Source: Cellulomonas carbonis (GTDB taxonomy: Bacteria; Actinomycetota; Actinomycetes; Actinomycetales; Cellulomonadaceae). Taken from it: 64,000 bases of DNA. The notes below the pieces were generated by a model, which made no database searches, was not told where the DNA came from, and saw only the letters and a list, made by a program, of their open reading frames with translations. This document shows positions 26,394-34,702 of the stretch, in pieces. The stretch is from assembly GCF_014636275.1 (NCBI RefSeq), contig NZ_BMEB01000006.1, positions 78,798-142,797 of the forward strand. The letters are read 5' to 3'. Each line of letters opens with the position of its first letter. The first letter of the stretch is position 1. The position numbers and the translations under genes were made by a program.

Positions 26394-27710
26394 GTGACGA
26401 CGACCCCCGACCGGCCGTTCACCGTCCTCGGTGCGCGCCGGCTCGGGCCCGTCCGCCGGTTCTTCGCGCGGCGCCCCGTCGCCATGGACGTCGTCGTCAT
26501 GGCGTGGTTCGGGATCCCCGCGCTGCTCACCGCGGTGATCGACCCCGCACGCCCCGCGACCGTCGTCCCCACCGTCGCGGTCGTCGCGGCGGGGATCGCG
26601 GCGCTCGCGTGGCGCCGACGCCGGCCGGTGCTCGTCGCCGGCGTCGTCGGCGTCCTCGCCGTCGTGGCCGTGCTCGTCTCGGGGACCTTCACCGGGTTCG
26701 ACCTCGCGGTCGGCCTGGTCGTGTACGCCGTCGCGGCCTCGCACCCCCCGCGCACGGCGTGGACCGTCGCGGGCGCGCTGGCCGTCACGACCGGCCTGGC
26801 GAGCTGGCTGTGGGAGACGCCCGTGCCCGGCGTGCTCGCGGCCGAGGACGACGGGTCGAGGACCGACATGCGCCTCGCGTCGATCACGGGCGTCGTCGTC
26901 TTCACCCTCGCGGCGATGGCGATCGGCACGAGCGTCCGCAACAGCCGCCTGCACCTCGCCGACCTCGTCGACCGCGCCAACGCCATCGCGCGCGACCGCG
27001 ACCAGCAGGCGCAGCTCGCGCGCGCGGCCGAGCGCACGCGCATCGCCCGCGAGATGCACGACGTCGTCGCGCACAGCCTCTCGGTCATGATCGCGCTCGC
27101 CGACGGCGCGTCGGCCGCGCTCGACCGCGCCCCCGACCGCTCCCGCACCGCGCTCGGCGAGCTGTCCGAGACCGGCCGGTCCGCGCTCGCCGACATGCGC
27201 CGCATCCTGGGGGTGCTCCAGGAGCCCGAGGCGCCGCTCGAGCCCCAGCCGGGCGTCGTCGACGTCGACGCGCTGGTCGAGCGGTTCCGCGCCACGGGCC
27301 TGCCGGTGCGGACCACGGGCCTGGCCACACCCCTGCCCGACGACGCCGGCGTGCAGCTCGCGGTGTACCGGATCCTCCAGGAGTCGCTCACCAACGCGCT
27401 GCGGTACGCGCCGGGCGCCCGCGCCGTCGACGTCACCGTCCGCCGCACGCGCGAAGCCGTCGAGCTCGAGGTGACCGACACGGGCGCGACCCTGCCGCAC
27501 ACCGACCCGGGCGGCACGGGCAACGGCCTCATCGGCATGCGGGAGCGTGCCGCGGTCTACGACGGGACCGTCGACGCGGGCCCGCACGGCACGGGCTGGC
27601 GCGTGCACGCCGTCCTGCCCTGGCCCGGCGAGGAGCCCGGGGACGGGCCCTCAGGAGGACCCGGCGACGGACCGGCCGACCCACCGACGACCCCGGGAGA
27701 CCCCTCGTGA
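26394..27710 (+). CDS. NarL-type sensor histidine kinase
   Basis: A 438-residue membrane kinase. Five or so hydrophobic segments lie within the first 190 residues without an obvious outer sensor domain. The HisKA_3 box RIAREMHDVVAHSLSVMIA places the phospho-acceptor at His222; the ATPase part has the N-box LQESLTNALRYAPGA and G-box GTGNGLIGMRERA. A Gly/Pro-rich tail of about 25 residues follows. The GTG start overlaps the divergent promoter holding the ArsR operator. It is coupled (GTGA) to the response regulator that follows. Confidence 0.9.
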   Translation: MTTTPDRPFTVLGARRLGPVRRFFARRPVAMDVVVMAWFGIPALLTAVIDPARPATVVPTVAVVAAGIAALAWRRRRPVLVAGVVGVLAVVAVLVSGTFTGFDLAVGLVVYAVAASHPPRTAWTVAGALAVTTGLASWLWETPVPGVLAAEDDGSRTDMRLASITGVVVFTLAAMAIGTSVRNSRLHLADLVDRANAIARDRDQQAQLARAAERTRIAREMHDVVAHSLSVMIALADGASAALDRAPDRSRTALGELSETGRSALADMRRILGVLQEPEAPLEPQPGVVDVDALVERFRATGLPVRTTGLATPLPDDAGVQLAVYRILQESLTNALRYAPGARAVDVTVRRTREAVELEVTDTGATLPHTDPGGTGNGLIGMRERAAVYDGTVDAGPHGTGWRVHAVLPWPGEEPGDGPSGGPGDGPADPPTTPGDPS

Positions 27711-28378
27711 GCGAGACCGTCCGCGTCCTGCTGGTCGACGACCAGGCCCTCCTGCGGATGGGCTTCGCGCTCGTTCTCGACGCCGAGGACGACCTCGAGG
27801 TCGTCGGCGAGGCGGGCGACGGCGCGACGGCCGTCACGCAGGTCGCCGCGCTGCGACCCGACGTCGTGCTCATGGACGTGCGCATGCCCGGCATGAACGG
27901 GATCGAGGCGACGCGGCGCGTGGTCGAGGCGCACCCCGGCACGCGCGTGCTCATCCTCACGACGTTCGACCTCGACGAGTACGCGTTCGCCGCGCTGCGC
28001 GCGGGGGCGTCGGGCTTCCTGCTCAAGGACGCCCGGCCCGCCGAGCTCGTCGCGGCCATCCGGGCGGTCGCGTCGGGCGACGCCGTGGTGTCGCCCCGCG
28101 TCACACGGCGCATGCTCGAGATGTTCGCCGACCACCTGCCGACCGGTCCGGTCACGCCCTCGGGGCTCGACCCGCGGCTCGCCGCGCTGACCCCGCGCGA
28201 GCTCGAGGTGCTGCGCGCCGTCGCGGAGGGCCTCTCGAACGGCGAGATCGCCGAGCGCCTCGTGCTCTCGGAGGCCACGGTGAAGACCCACGTGGGGCGC
28301 ATCCTGCACAAGCTCGACGTGCGCGACCGGGTCCAGGCCGTGGTCCTCGCCTACGAGACGGGGCTCGCGGGACGGTGA
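27707..28378 (+). CDS. NarL/LuxR-type response regulator
   Basis: A 223-residue regulator. The receiver has the acidic pair Asp11/Asp12, phospho-acceptor Asp57 in VVLMDVRMPGMNG, the conserved threonine in LILTTFDLDEY and lysine in GFLLKDARP. The C-terminal LuxR helix-turn-helix spans LTPRELEVLRAVAEGLSNGEIAERLVLSEATVKTHVGRIL. It is the cognate partner of the upstream kinase by overlap. Targets are unknown; the divergent ArsR pair and the nearby exporter are candidates on location only. Confidence 0.93.
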   Translation: MSETVRVLLVDDQALLRMGFALVLDAEDDLEVVGEAGDGATAVTQVAALRPDVVLMDVRMPGMNGIEATRRVVEAHPGTRVLILTTFDLDEYAFAALRAGASGFLLKDARPAELVAAIRAVASGDAVVSPRVTRRMLEMFADHLPTGPVTPSGLDPRLAALTPRELEVLRAVAEGLSNGEIAERLVLSEATVKTHVGRILHKLDVRDRVQAVVLAYETGLAGR

Positions 28379-28454
28379 GGGTGGCACGTGACGCGCGCGG
28401 ACCCCGGGCGCGCGCACGACGGACGACGACGACAGCGACGGCGAGGAGCAGCGG

Positions 28455-29723
28455 ATGACCGAGGGCAGCACCGAGCGGAACTGGGCCGGCAACCACACCT
28501 ACCGCGGGACGGTGCACCGACCACGCACCGTCGCCGAGGCGCAGGCGCTCGTCGCGGCAGCCACCGGGACCGTGCACGCGCTCGGCAGCCGGCACTCCTT
28601 CTCGGACGTCGCGGACGCCGGGACCCTCGTGACCCTCGACGCGCTCGACGTCCCGGTCGAGCTCGACGAGGCCGCGCGGACCGTCCGGGTGGGCGCGGGC
28701 GTCCGGTACGGCGAGCTCGCCGGGTGGCTCCACGAGCGCGGCTGGGCCCTGCACAACCTCGCCTCACTCCCCCACATCTCCGTCGCCGGAGCGGTCGCGA
28801 CCGGCACGCACGGCTCGGGCGACCGCCACCGCGGCCTCCCGGACGCGGTCACGTGCCTCGACCTCGTGACCGCCGACGGCGAGCTGCTGCCCGTGCGTCG
28901 CGACGCCGAGCTCGCGGGTGCCGTCGTCGGCGTGGGCGCGCTGGGCGTCGTCACAGCGCTGACGCTGCGGGTCGAGCCGACCTACGACGTCCTGCAGGAG
29001 GTGCACACCGACCTGCCGTGGGACGCCGCGCTCACGCACCTCGACGACGTGCTGTCGAGCGCGGACAGCGTGAGCCTGTTCACCGACTACGCGTCACCGA
29101 CGGTCGCGCAGGTGTGGCGCAAGAGCCGCGTCCGTCCCGGCTGGGAGCCGCGGCGCGACCTCTTCGGGGCCCGGCCCGCCGACGGCCCGAGGCACCCGCT
29201 CGCGGGCGTCGACCCGGTCAGCACGACGACGCAGGGCGCCGTCGCGGGGCCGTGGCACGAGCGGTGGCCCCACTTCCGCCTGGAGTTCACGCCCAGCCAC
29301 GGCGACGAGCTGCAGTCGGAGTACCTCGTCGACCGGCGTGACGCGCCCGCGGCGATCGAGGCGCTGCGCGGCATCGGGCACCGCATCGCGCCGCTCCTGC
29401 TCGTCGCCGAGATCCGGTCCGTGGCGGCGGACGACCTGTGGCTCAGCCCCGCGCACGGCCGCGCGACCGTGGCCCTGCACCTCACGTGGCGGCAGCGTGT
29501 GCCCGAGGTGACGGCGTTCCTGCCCGAGCTCGAGGAGGTGCTCGCGCCGTTCACGCCGCGCCCGCACTGGGGCAAGCTCTTCACGGCCGACGTCGCGGGG
29601 GCCCCCGACGCGCTGCGCGCCGCCTACCCGCGCCTCGACGACTTCCGCGCCCTCGCAGCACGCCTGGACCCCGAGGGGCGGTTCCACAACGACTTCCTGC
29701 TCCGGCACGGCCTCGTCGGGTGA
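28455..29723 (+). CDS. Alditol oxidase (FAD-binding, VAO family)
   Basis: A 422-residue flavoprotein resembling Streptomyces AldO and xylitol oxidase, which oxidise polyols at the terminal carbon with oxygen and make hydrogen peroxide. His47 in ALGSRHSFSD is at the place of the covalently flavinylated histidine. ATGTHGSG is the second FAD motif, and the ending HWGKLF ... FHNDFL is typical of the ALO-domain C-terminus. No signal peptide. GAGGAG lies six to seven bases before the ATG. L-gulono- or arabinono-lactone oxidase is the main alternative, less likely from length and N-terminus. Confidence 0.85.
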   Translation: MTEGSTERNWAGNHTYRGTVHRPRTVAEAQALVAAATGTVHALGSRHSFSDVADAGTLVTLDALDVPVELDEAARTVRVGAGVRYGELAGWLHERGWALHNLASLPHISVAGAVATGTHGSGDRHRGLPDAVTCLDLVTADGELLPVRRDAELAGAVVGVGALGVVTALTLRVEPTYDVLQEVHTDLPWDAALTHLDDVLSSADSVSLFTDYASPTVAQVWRKSRVRPGWEPRRDLFGARPADGPRHPLAGVDPVSTTTQGAVAGPWHERWPHFRLEFTPSHGDELQSEYLVDRRDAPAAIEALRGIGHRIAPLLLVAEIRSVAADDLWLSPAHGRATVALHLTWRQRVPEVTAFLPELEEVLAPFTPRPHWGKLFTADVAGAPDALRAAYPRLDDFRALAARLDPEGRFHNDFLLRHGLVG

Positions 29724-29729
29724 GACGAC

Positions 29730-29761
29730 GACGGCCGGCCCGGGTGACCGGGCCGGCCGTC
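29730..29761. terminator. Bidirectional terminator after the alditol oxidase gene
   Basis: A perfect 14-bp stem GACGGCCGGCCCGG with its complement around a GTGA tetraloop, between convergent genes. Confidence 0.8.
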
Positions 29762-29820
29762 GTCCGACGCGCGCGTCGGTGGCGCCGCGCGGCGCGTCGT
29801 CGGGCTCCTGGGGCAGGTCG

Positions 29821-30228
29821 TCAGCGCGACGTGCCGAGGACGTCCACGACGAAGACGAGGGTGTCGCCGCCGCGGATGCCGGCCTGCGGGACGCCGCGGT
29901 CGCCGTAGCCGAGGTGCGGCGGGATCGACAGCAGGAGGCGCGAGCCGACCTGGCGGCCGACGAGCCCCTCGTCCCAGCCGCCGATGACCTGGCCGACGCC
30001 GATGCCGAACGAGATGGACTGGCCGCGGTCGTACGACGTGTCGAACGGGCGCGTGCCGCCCCACACCTGGCCGAGGTAGTGCACCTCGATGTCGTCGCCG
30101 GCCTCGACCGTCTCGCCGTCGCCCTGGTGCAGCACCTGGACCTGGAGGTCGGCGGGGGCGGGCGAGTCCGGGAAGGTGAGGTCGGGCTTCTCGCCGAACG
30201 AGCCGGACGCGCTGGGCAGGGTGGTCAT
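29821..30228 (-). CDS. FKBP-type peptidyl-prolyl cis-trans isomerase
   Basis: A 135-residue single-domain FKBP. The aromatic pocket is visible: VHYLGQVWGGTRPFDTSYDRG, then FGIGVGQVIGGWDEGLVG and IPPHLGYGDRGVPQAGIRGGDTLVFVVDVL. There is no signal peptide or lipobox, so it should be cytoplasmic. GAGAGG stands six bases before the ATG. Single gene flanked by a terminator and an esterase. Confidence 0.94.
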   Translation of the reverse strand: MTTLPSASGSFGEKPDLTFPDSPAPADLQVQVLHQGDGETVEAGDDIEVHYLGQVWGGTRPFDTSYDRGQSISFGIGVGQVIGGWDEGLVGRQVGSRLLLSIPPHLGYGDRGVPQAGIRGGDTLVFVVDVLGTSR

Positions 30229-30290
30229 GGCTGGCCTCTCTGTCGGGTCGGCCGCGCGACGCGCACGACCACCGCCCATCGTGCCGTGCC

Positions 30291-31274
30291 TCAGACGCGG
30301 TCGGCGAGCCAGCGCAGCTGACGTGCCGCCTGGTGGTGCTGGCCGCCCTCGTGACCGTTGAACGGGTAGACCTCGATCTCGGCCGAGGGCCGCGGGTCGG
30401 AGAGCTCGCCGTAGTGGTTGTGCGCCGCGAAGACCGTCGACGGCGGGCAGATCGTGTCGCGCAGCGCGACCGAGAGCAGGGCGGGCGCCGTGGCCCGCCG
30501 CGCGAGGTGCAGGACGTCGACGTGGTCCATGGTCCGCAGCGCGACGTCGACCTTGTCGCGGTGCACGGACAGGTACGTCGCGAGCTCCTGGTAGGGGTAG
30601 GCGTCGGTGACGTCGATCGCGCGGCGCACGTCGCACAGGAACGGCACGTCGGGCATCACGGCGAGCAGGTCGGGCACGAGCCCGCCGACCGCGAGCGCGA
30701 TCGCGCCGCCCTGGCTGCCCCCGGCGACCGCGACGCGCGACGCGTCGACGCCCGGGAGCGCGCGCACCGCCTCGACCGCGCGCACGCCGTCGGTGAAGAC
30801 GCGGCGGTAGTAGTGCTGCTCCGGGTCCTCGATGCCGCGCGTGAGGAAGCCCGGGGTCGCACCGGCCGAGCCGACCGGGTCGGGCGTCGCCCCGCCCGAG
30901 CCCCAGCCCGCCCCCTGGCCGCGCGTGTCCATGACGAGGTGCGCGTACCCGGCCGCGGCCCACACGAGGCTCTCGTGCGGCAGGCCGCGCCCGCCGCCGT
31001 ACCCGACGAACTCGACGACGGCGGGCAGGTCCTCCCGCGTCCCCGCGGGGCGCCGCAGCCACGCCCTGACGGGGTGCCCACCGAAGCCCGCGAACGTCAC
31101 GTCGTGCACCTCGACGAGCGCGAGCGCGGCGTCGACGGGCTCGGCGCTCAGCGCGAGGTCGTGCGTGCGGGCCTCGGCGAGCGTGCGCGCCCAGAAGTCG
31201 TCGTAGCCGTCCGGCTCGTGCAGGTCCGCCCGGTAGGTGCGCAGCTGGTCGAGGGGCAGGTCGATCAGGGGCAC
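30291..31274 (-). CDS. Acetyl-xylan esterase, AXE1/CE7 type
   Basis: A 327-residue alpha/beta hydrolase of carbohydrate esterase family 7, which removes acetyl groups from xylo-oligosaccharides and cephalosporin C. The catalytic serine is in VAVAGGSQGGAIALA, aspartate in LRDTICPPST and histidine in FNGHEGG; the oxyanion region RGQGAGWGSGG is typical. No signal peptide, so it acts on imported oligosaccharides. The GTG at 31274 has GAGGAG five bases upstream. Fits a cellulolytic or xylanolytic lifestyle, in line with a Cellulomonas-like host. Confidence 0.9.
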   Translation of the reverse strand: MPLIDLPLDQLRTYRADLHEPDGYDDFWARTLAEARTHDLALSAEPVDAALALVEVHDVTFAGFGGHPVRAWLRRPAGTREDLPAVVEFVGYGGGRGLPHESLVWAAAGYAHLVMDTRGQGAGWGSGGATPDPVGSAGATPGFLTRGIEDPEQHYYRRVFTDGVRAVEAVRALPGVDASRVAVAGGSQGGAIALAVGGLVPDLLAVMPDVPFLCDVRRAIDVTDAYPYQELATYLSVHRDKVDVALRTMDHVDVLHLARRATAPALLSVALRDTICPPSTVFAAHNHYGELSDPRPSAEIEVYPFNGHEGGQHHQAARQLRWLADRV

Positions 31275-31507
31275 GCGGACTCCTCGGCGTCGGGGGCGGT
31301 CGGGTCGATTTCTACCACGGCGACCGGCGCGCATGGATCGATTCGACCGCGGGTCGCGACGTGTGCCGTGCACGTGTCCCGAAGCGCGTCGGGCGGTGGT
31401 CGGGCGGTGGTCGGACGGCACGGTCCGGACGGCGCGGCACCGCAGCGTTGACCGGTGGTGCGGGGAGGTCCACGATCGGAGGAGCCTCCACCCCCCCGAG
31501 GAGTGCC

Positions 31508-32356
31508 ATGTCGGGAGCCTCCCGCCGGACCGGCGACCTCCCGCGCGGGGTCCGCCCGGTCCTCGCCGTGTTCTGCGTGCTCACGGCCGCGGGCTTCGTC
31601 GCGCTCGCGCTGCGGGCGACGCGCACCGCGGAGACCTTCGCGTGGACGATCGACCCGCCGCTCACCGCGGCGTTCCTCGGCGCGGGCTACGGCGCGGGGT
31701 TCGTCCTCAGCGTGCTGTCGCTGCGGTCGGGCCGGTGGTCGCAGGTGCGCGTCCCGTTCCTCACGGTCCTCGTCTTCACGGTGCTCACCACGGCCGCGAC
31801 CTTCGTGCACCTCGACCGGATGCACGTCGTCACGCCCGGGAGCGGACCGTTCGCCGTGCCGGCGGCGTGGGTCTGGCTGGTCGTCTACGTCGTCGTCCCG
31901 GTCGCGATGCTCGCCGTCGTCGCGCGCCGCCCCGGACCGGGACGCGTCGGGCTGCGCGTGCCGATGCCGCGCGCGCTCGCCGTCGCCCTGGTCGCCGAGG
32001 GGCTCGTGCTCGGCGCCGTCGGCGTCGTTCTCTGGGTCGCGCCGTCGAGCGCCGCGGCGGTGTGGCCGTGGGCGCTCACACCGCTGACGGCGCGTGCGGT
32101 CGCGTCGTGGCTCGTCGCGTTCGGGGTCGCCGCGGCGCTCGCCGTCCGAGCCCGCGACCTCGTGCGCCTGCGGGTGCCCGCGATCGCGTACACGACGTTC
32201 GGGCTCCTGGAGCTCACGGTGCTCGCGGTCCACGGTCCCGGCACCGTCGACGGCGGTCCCCTCACCGCGGCGTACGTCGCGCTCCTGGTCGCGGTCGTCC
32301 TGACGGGCGCCGCGGGTCTGGTGCTGCTGCGCCGCGCTGGGGTCAGCGGCGCGTGA
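31508..32356 (+). CDS. Integral membrane protein of unknown function
   Basis: A 282-residue protein with about eight hydrophobic segments and short arginine-rich loops; I recognise no catalytic motif. The loop ATFVHLDRMHVVTP after the third segment holds two histidines. Similar polytopic proteins are found across Micrococcales without assigned function. The ATG has GAGGAG five bases upstream. The 3' end overlaps the convergent SRPBCC gene by 14 bases. Confidence 0.8.
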   Translation: MSGASRRTGDLPRGVRPVLAVFCVLTAAGFVALALRATRTAETFAWTIDPPLTAAFLGAGYGAGFVLSVLSLRSGRWSQVRVPFLTVLVFTVLTTAATFVHLDRMHVVTPGSGPFAVPAAWVWLVVYVVVPVAMLAVVARRPGPGRVGLRVPMPRALAVALVAEGLVLGAVGVVLWVAPSSAAAVWPWALTPLTARAVASWLVAFGVAAALAVRARDLVRLRVPAIAYTTFGLLELTVLAVHGPGTVDGGPLTAAYVALLVAVVLTGAAGLVLLRRAGVSGA

Positions 32357-32801
32357 GCCACGCCTCGAGGCCCTCGCCGCCCCGCCGCGCTGCCCGGTCG
32401 TGGCTCCACCGGAACGCCGGCGCCGCGAACGGCGCGAGCGCCCGCATCCAGGGCCGCGTCGTGTCGACCTCCCACAGCTGGTCGACCTCGGTGCCGCCCG
32501 GCTCCCCGGTCAGCGTCCACCGCCCGCGACCGTCGAGGTGACCGAGCACCTCGACGAGCACGCTCCGGCCGGGCACGACGTCGACGGTGCGGGTCCGCAC
32601 CGCGAGCCGGTAGCCGAGCGGGGCCCGCAGGCCGTACTCGACGACCCGCTCGGTCCCGTCCGGCGCGCCCGGGTCCACGACCCGGGTCGAGGAGACCGCG
32701 GGCCACCACCGCGGCCAGTCCTCGACGGCGACCACCGCACGCCACACCTCCGGCGGCGGGGCCGTCACGTGCCACGACGAGCGGAACCGGTAGCGCGCCA
32801 C
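32343..32801 (-). CDS. SRPBCC family protein (polyketide cyclase/dehydrase-like)
   Basis: A 152-residue START-like domain: YRFRSSWHVTAPPPEVWRAVVAVEDWPRWWP begins the fold, and the C-terminal helix carries WSHDRAARRGGEGLEAWL. Such proteins bind hydrophobic ligands or act as cyclases. I chose the GTG at 32801 because GAGGAGG is five bases upstream; an ATG at 32840 is in frame but has no ribosome-binding site. Its function is not evident. Confidence 0.82.
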   Translation of the reverse strand: MARYRFRSSWHVTAPPPEVWRAVVAVEDWPRWWPAVSSTRVVDPGAPDGTERVVEYGLRAPLGYRLAVRTRTVDVVPGRSVLVEVLGHLDGRGRWTLTGEPGGTEVDQLWEVDTTRPWMRALAPFAAPAFRWSHDRAARRGGEGLEAWLTRR

Positions 32802-32926
32802 GACGGCCTCCTCGCACGGACCCAGCCACGACACCCCCATCCGCAGGATGCGCCTCGGCACCGCCACGACGCCAGGCCCGCGACGGGGGCGTTGACGCGG
32901 GACGCCACGGCGCGTAGACCACAACC

Positions 32927-34648
32927 ATGACCGCCGACCCCCCGGCCGGTCCGGACGACGTCGCCGTCGCGCGCCGCCCGGCGGTCGTCCTCGTCACCCG
33001 CGACGACGCGTCGGCGTCCGTCACGGGTGAGCAGCTCGTCGACCGCTACGGGCGCGACTACGACGTCGTCGTCCACGGCGGGGCGGACGCGGTCGCTGAC
33101 GCGCGCGCGACGCTCGACCGGCTCGCGACCGACGACGTGCCCGTCGCGCTCCTGCTCGTCGGCGTGGGCGGGGCGGACCCGGACGGCCTCGAGGTGCTCG
33201 GCGAGCTCTGCACGCACGCACCGGGGTCGATGCGCGCCTGCCTCATCCGCTGGGGTGACTTCTCGACCGCGGGACCGGTCTTCGAAGCCGTCACGCTCGG
33301 GCGGGTCGACCGCTGGATGCTGCGGACGGGCACGCGCCCCGACGAGGAGCTGCACCGTCTCGTCACCGAGGCGCTCGAGGAGTGGCGCGCGCGCGAGGGC
33401 CAGGGGTTCGACGCCGTCGAGGTCGTCGGCGAGGTGTGGTCCGCCCGGTCGCAGGGTCTGCGTGACTCGTTCGCACGCAACCGCATCCCGACGCGCTTCC
33501 GCGACGCGGCGACGGCCGAGGGACGGCGCGCGCTCGCCGACCTGCACCTGACGCAGCCCCGGCTGCCCGTCGTCGTGCTGCGGTTCACACCCGACCCGGT
33601 GGTCCTCGAGGACCCCACCGACGTGGAGATCGCCGACGCGTTCGGGCTCGTGCGTCCCCTGCCGGCCGACGCGCGGTTCGACGTCGTCATCGTGGGCGCC
33701 GGGCCGGCGGGGCTCGGTGCCGCCGTGTACGCCGCGTCCGAGGGGCTGCGGACGCTCGTCGTCGAGCAGCAGGCGGTCGGCGGCCAGGCGGGCACGAGCT
33801 CGATGATCCGCAACTACCTCGGCTTCCCGAGCGGCATCAGCGGCAGCCGGCTCGCCGAGCTCGCGTACCGGCAGGCGTGGACGTTCGGCTCCGGGTTCCA
33901 CTTCATGCGGGCCGCGACCGGGCTGCGCACCGAGGACGAGTGGCGCGTCCTCGCACTGTCCGACGGCGGGGAGGTGCGGTCGCGCTCGGTCGTCGTCGCG
34001 ACGGGCGCGAGCTACCGACGGCTCGGCGTGCCGGAGCTCGAGGCGCTCACCGGACGCGGCGTGTTCTACGGCGCGGCGACCACGCAGGCCCCGGCGATGC
34101 GCGGCCGTCACGTGTACGTCGCGGGCGGGGCGAACTCGGCCGGGCAGGCCGCGATCCACCTCGCGCGCTACGCGGACCGCGTCACGCTGCTCGTGCGACG
34201 GCCGACCATCACCGAGACGATGTCGGACTACCTCGTGCGGCAGGTCGCGGCCGACCCCGTGATCGACGTGCGGACGCGCACCGCGGTCGTGGGCGGCACG
34301 GGCACCGAGTTCCTCGAGACCCTGCGCCTGCGCGACGTCGACACGGGCGAGGAGGAGTCGGTCGAGGGCGTGCTGTTCGTCCTGATCGGCTCCGAGCCGC
34401 GCACCGAGTGGCTCGGCGGCTGCGTGGCCCGCGACCGGTGGGGCTCGCTCGTCACCGGCCCCGACCTCCTGGGCGCCGACGTCGACCCGCCCTGGCTGCT
34501 CGACCGCGCCCCGCTGATGCTCGAGACGAGCACGCCCGGGGTCCTCGCCGCGGGCGACGTGCGGCGCGGGTCGGTCAAGCGCGTCGCGTCGGCCGTCGGC
34601 GAGGGTGCGCTCGCGGTGCACCTCCTGCACCAGTACCTCGCGGGGTGA
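32927..34648 (+). CDS. Receiver-like/redoxin-like/thioredoxin-reductase fusion flavoprotein lacking CxxC
   Basis: A 573-residue three-part protein. Residues 15-150 resemble a response-regulator receiver but lack the phospho-acceptor aspartate (VALLLVGVGGADPDG). Residues 160-240 resemble a glutaredoxin fold (VEVVGEVWSARSQGLRDSFARN) without cysteines. From residue 250 on is a thioredoxin-reductase-like flavoenzyme with two Rossmann motifs, IVGAGPAGLGAA and VAGGANSAGQAA. The place of the redox CxxC reads FYGAATTQAPAM, so it has no dithiol. Proteins of this layout are annotated as fused response regulator/thioredoxin reductase; their activity is unknown. ATG without Shine-Dalgarno, possibly leaderless. 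Confidence 0.85.
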   Translation: MTADPPAGPDDVAVARRPAVVLVTRDDASASVTGEQLVDRYGRDYDVVVHGGADAVADARATLDRLATDDVPVALLLVGVGGADPDGLEVLGELCTHAPGSMRACLIRWGDFSTAGPVFEAVTLGRVDRWMLRTGTRPDEELHRLVTEALEEWRAREGQGFDAVEVVGEVWSARSQGLRDSFARNRIPTRFRDAATAEGRRALADLHLTQPRLPVVVLRFTPDPVVLEDPTDVEIADAFGLVRPLPADARFDVVIVGAGPAGLGAAVYAASEGLRTLVVEQQAVGGQAGTSSMIRNYLGFPSGISGSRLAELAYRQAWTFGSGFHFMRAATGLRTEDEWRVLALSDGGEVRSRSVVVATGASYRRLGVPELEALTGRGVFYGAATTQAPAMRGRHVYVAGGANSAGQAAIHLARYADRVTLLVRRPTITETMSDYLVRQVAADPVIDVRTRTAVVGGTGTEFLETLRLRDVDTGEEESVEGVLFVLIGSEPRTEWLGGCVARDRWGSLVTGPDLLGADVDPPWLLDRAPLMLETSTPGVLAAGDVRRGSVKRVASAVGEGALAVHLLHQYLAG

Positions 34649-34702
34649 CGGCGGGGCTCGGCGCGCGTCCGGGTGCGTGCCGGTCGGGCGCGGGGCCGGA
34701 CG

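Noticed and set aside
31275..31507. Partly repeated GGTCGATT pieces between the esterase and membrane-protein genes as a regulatory array
   Set aside because: The copies are few, imperfect and unevenly spaced; they do not form a clear inverted repeat.
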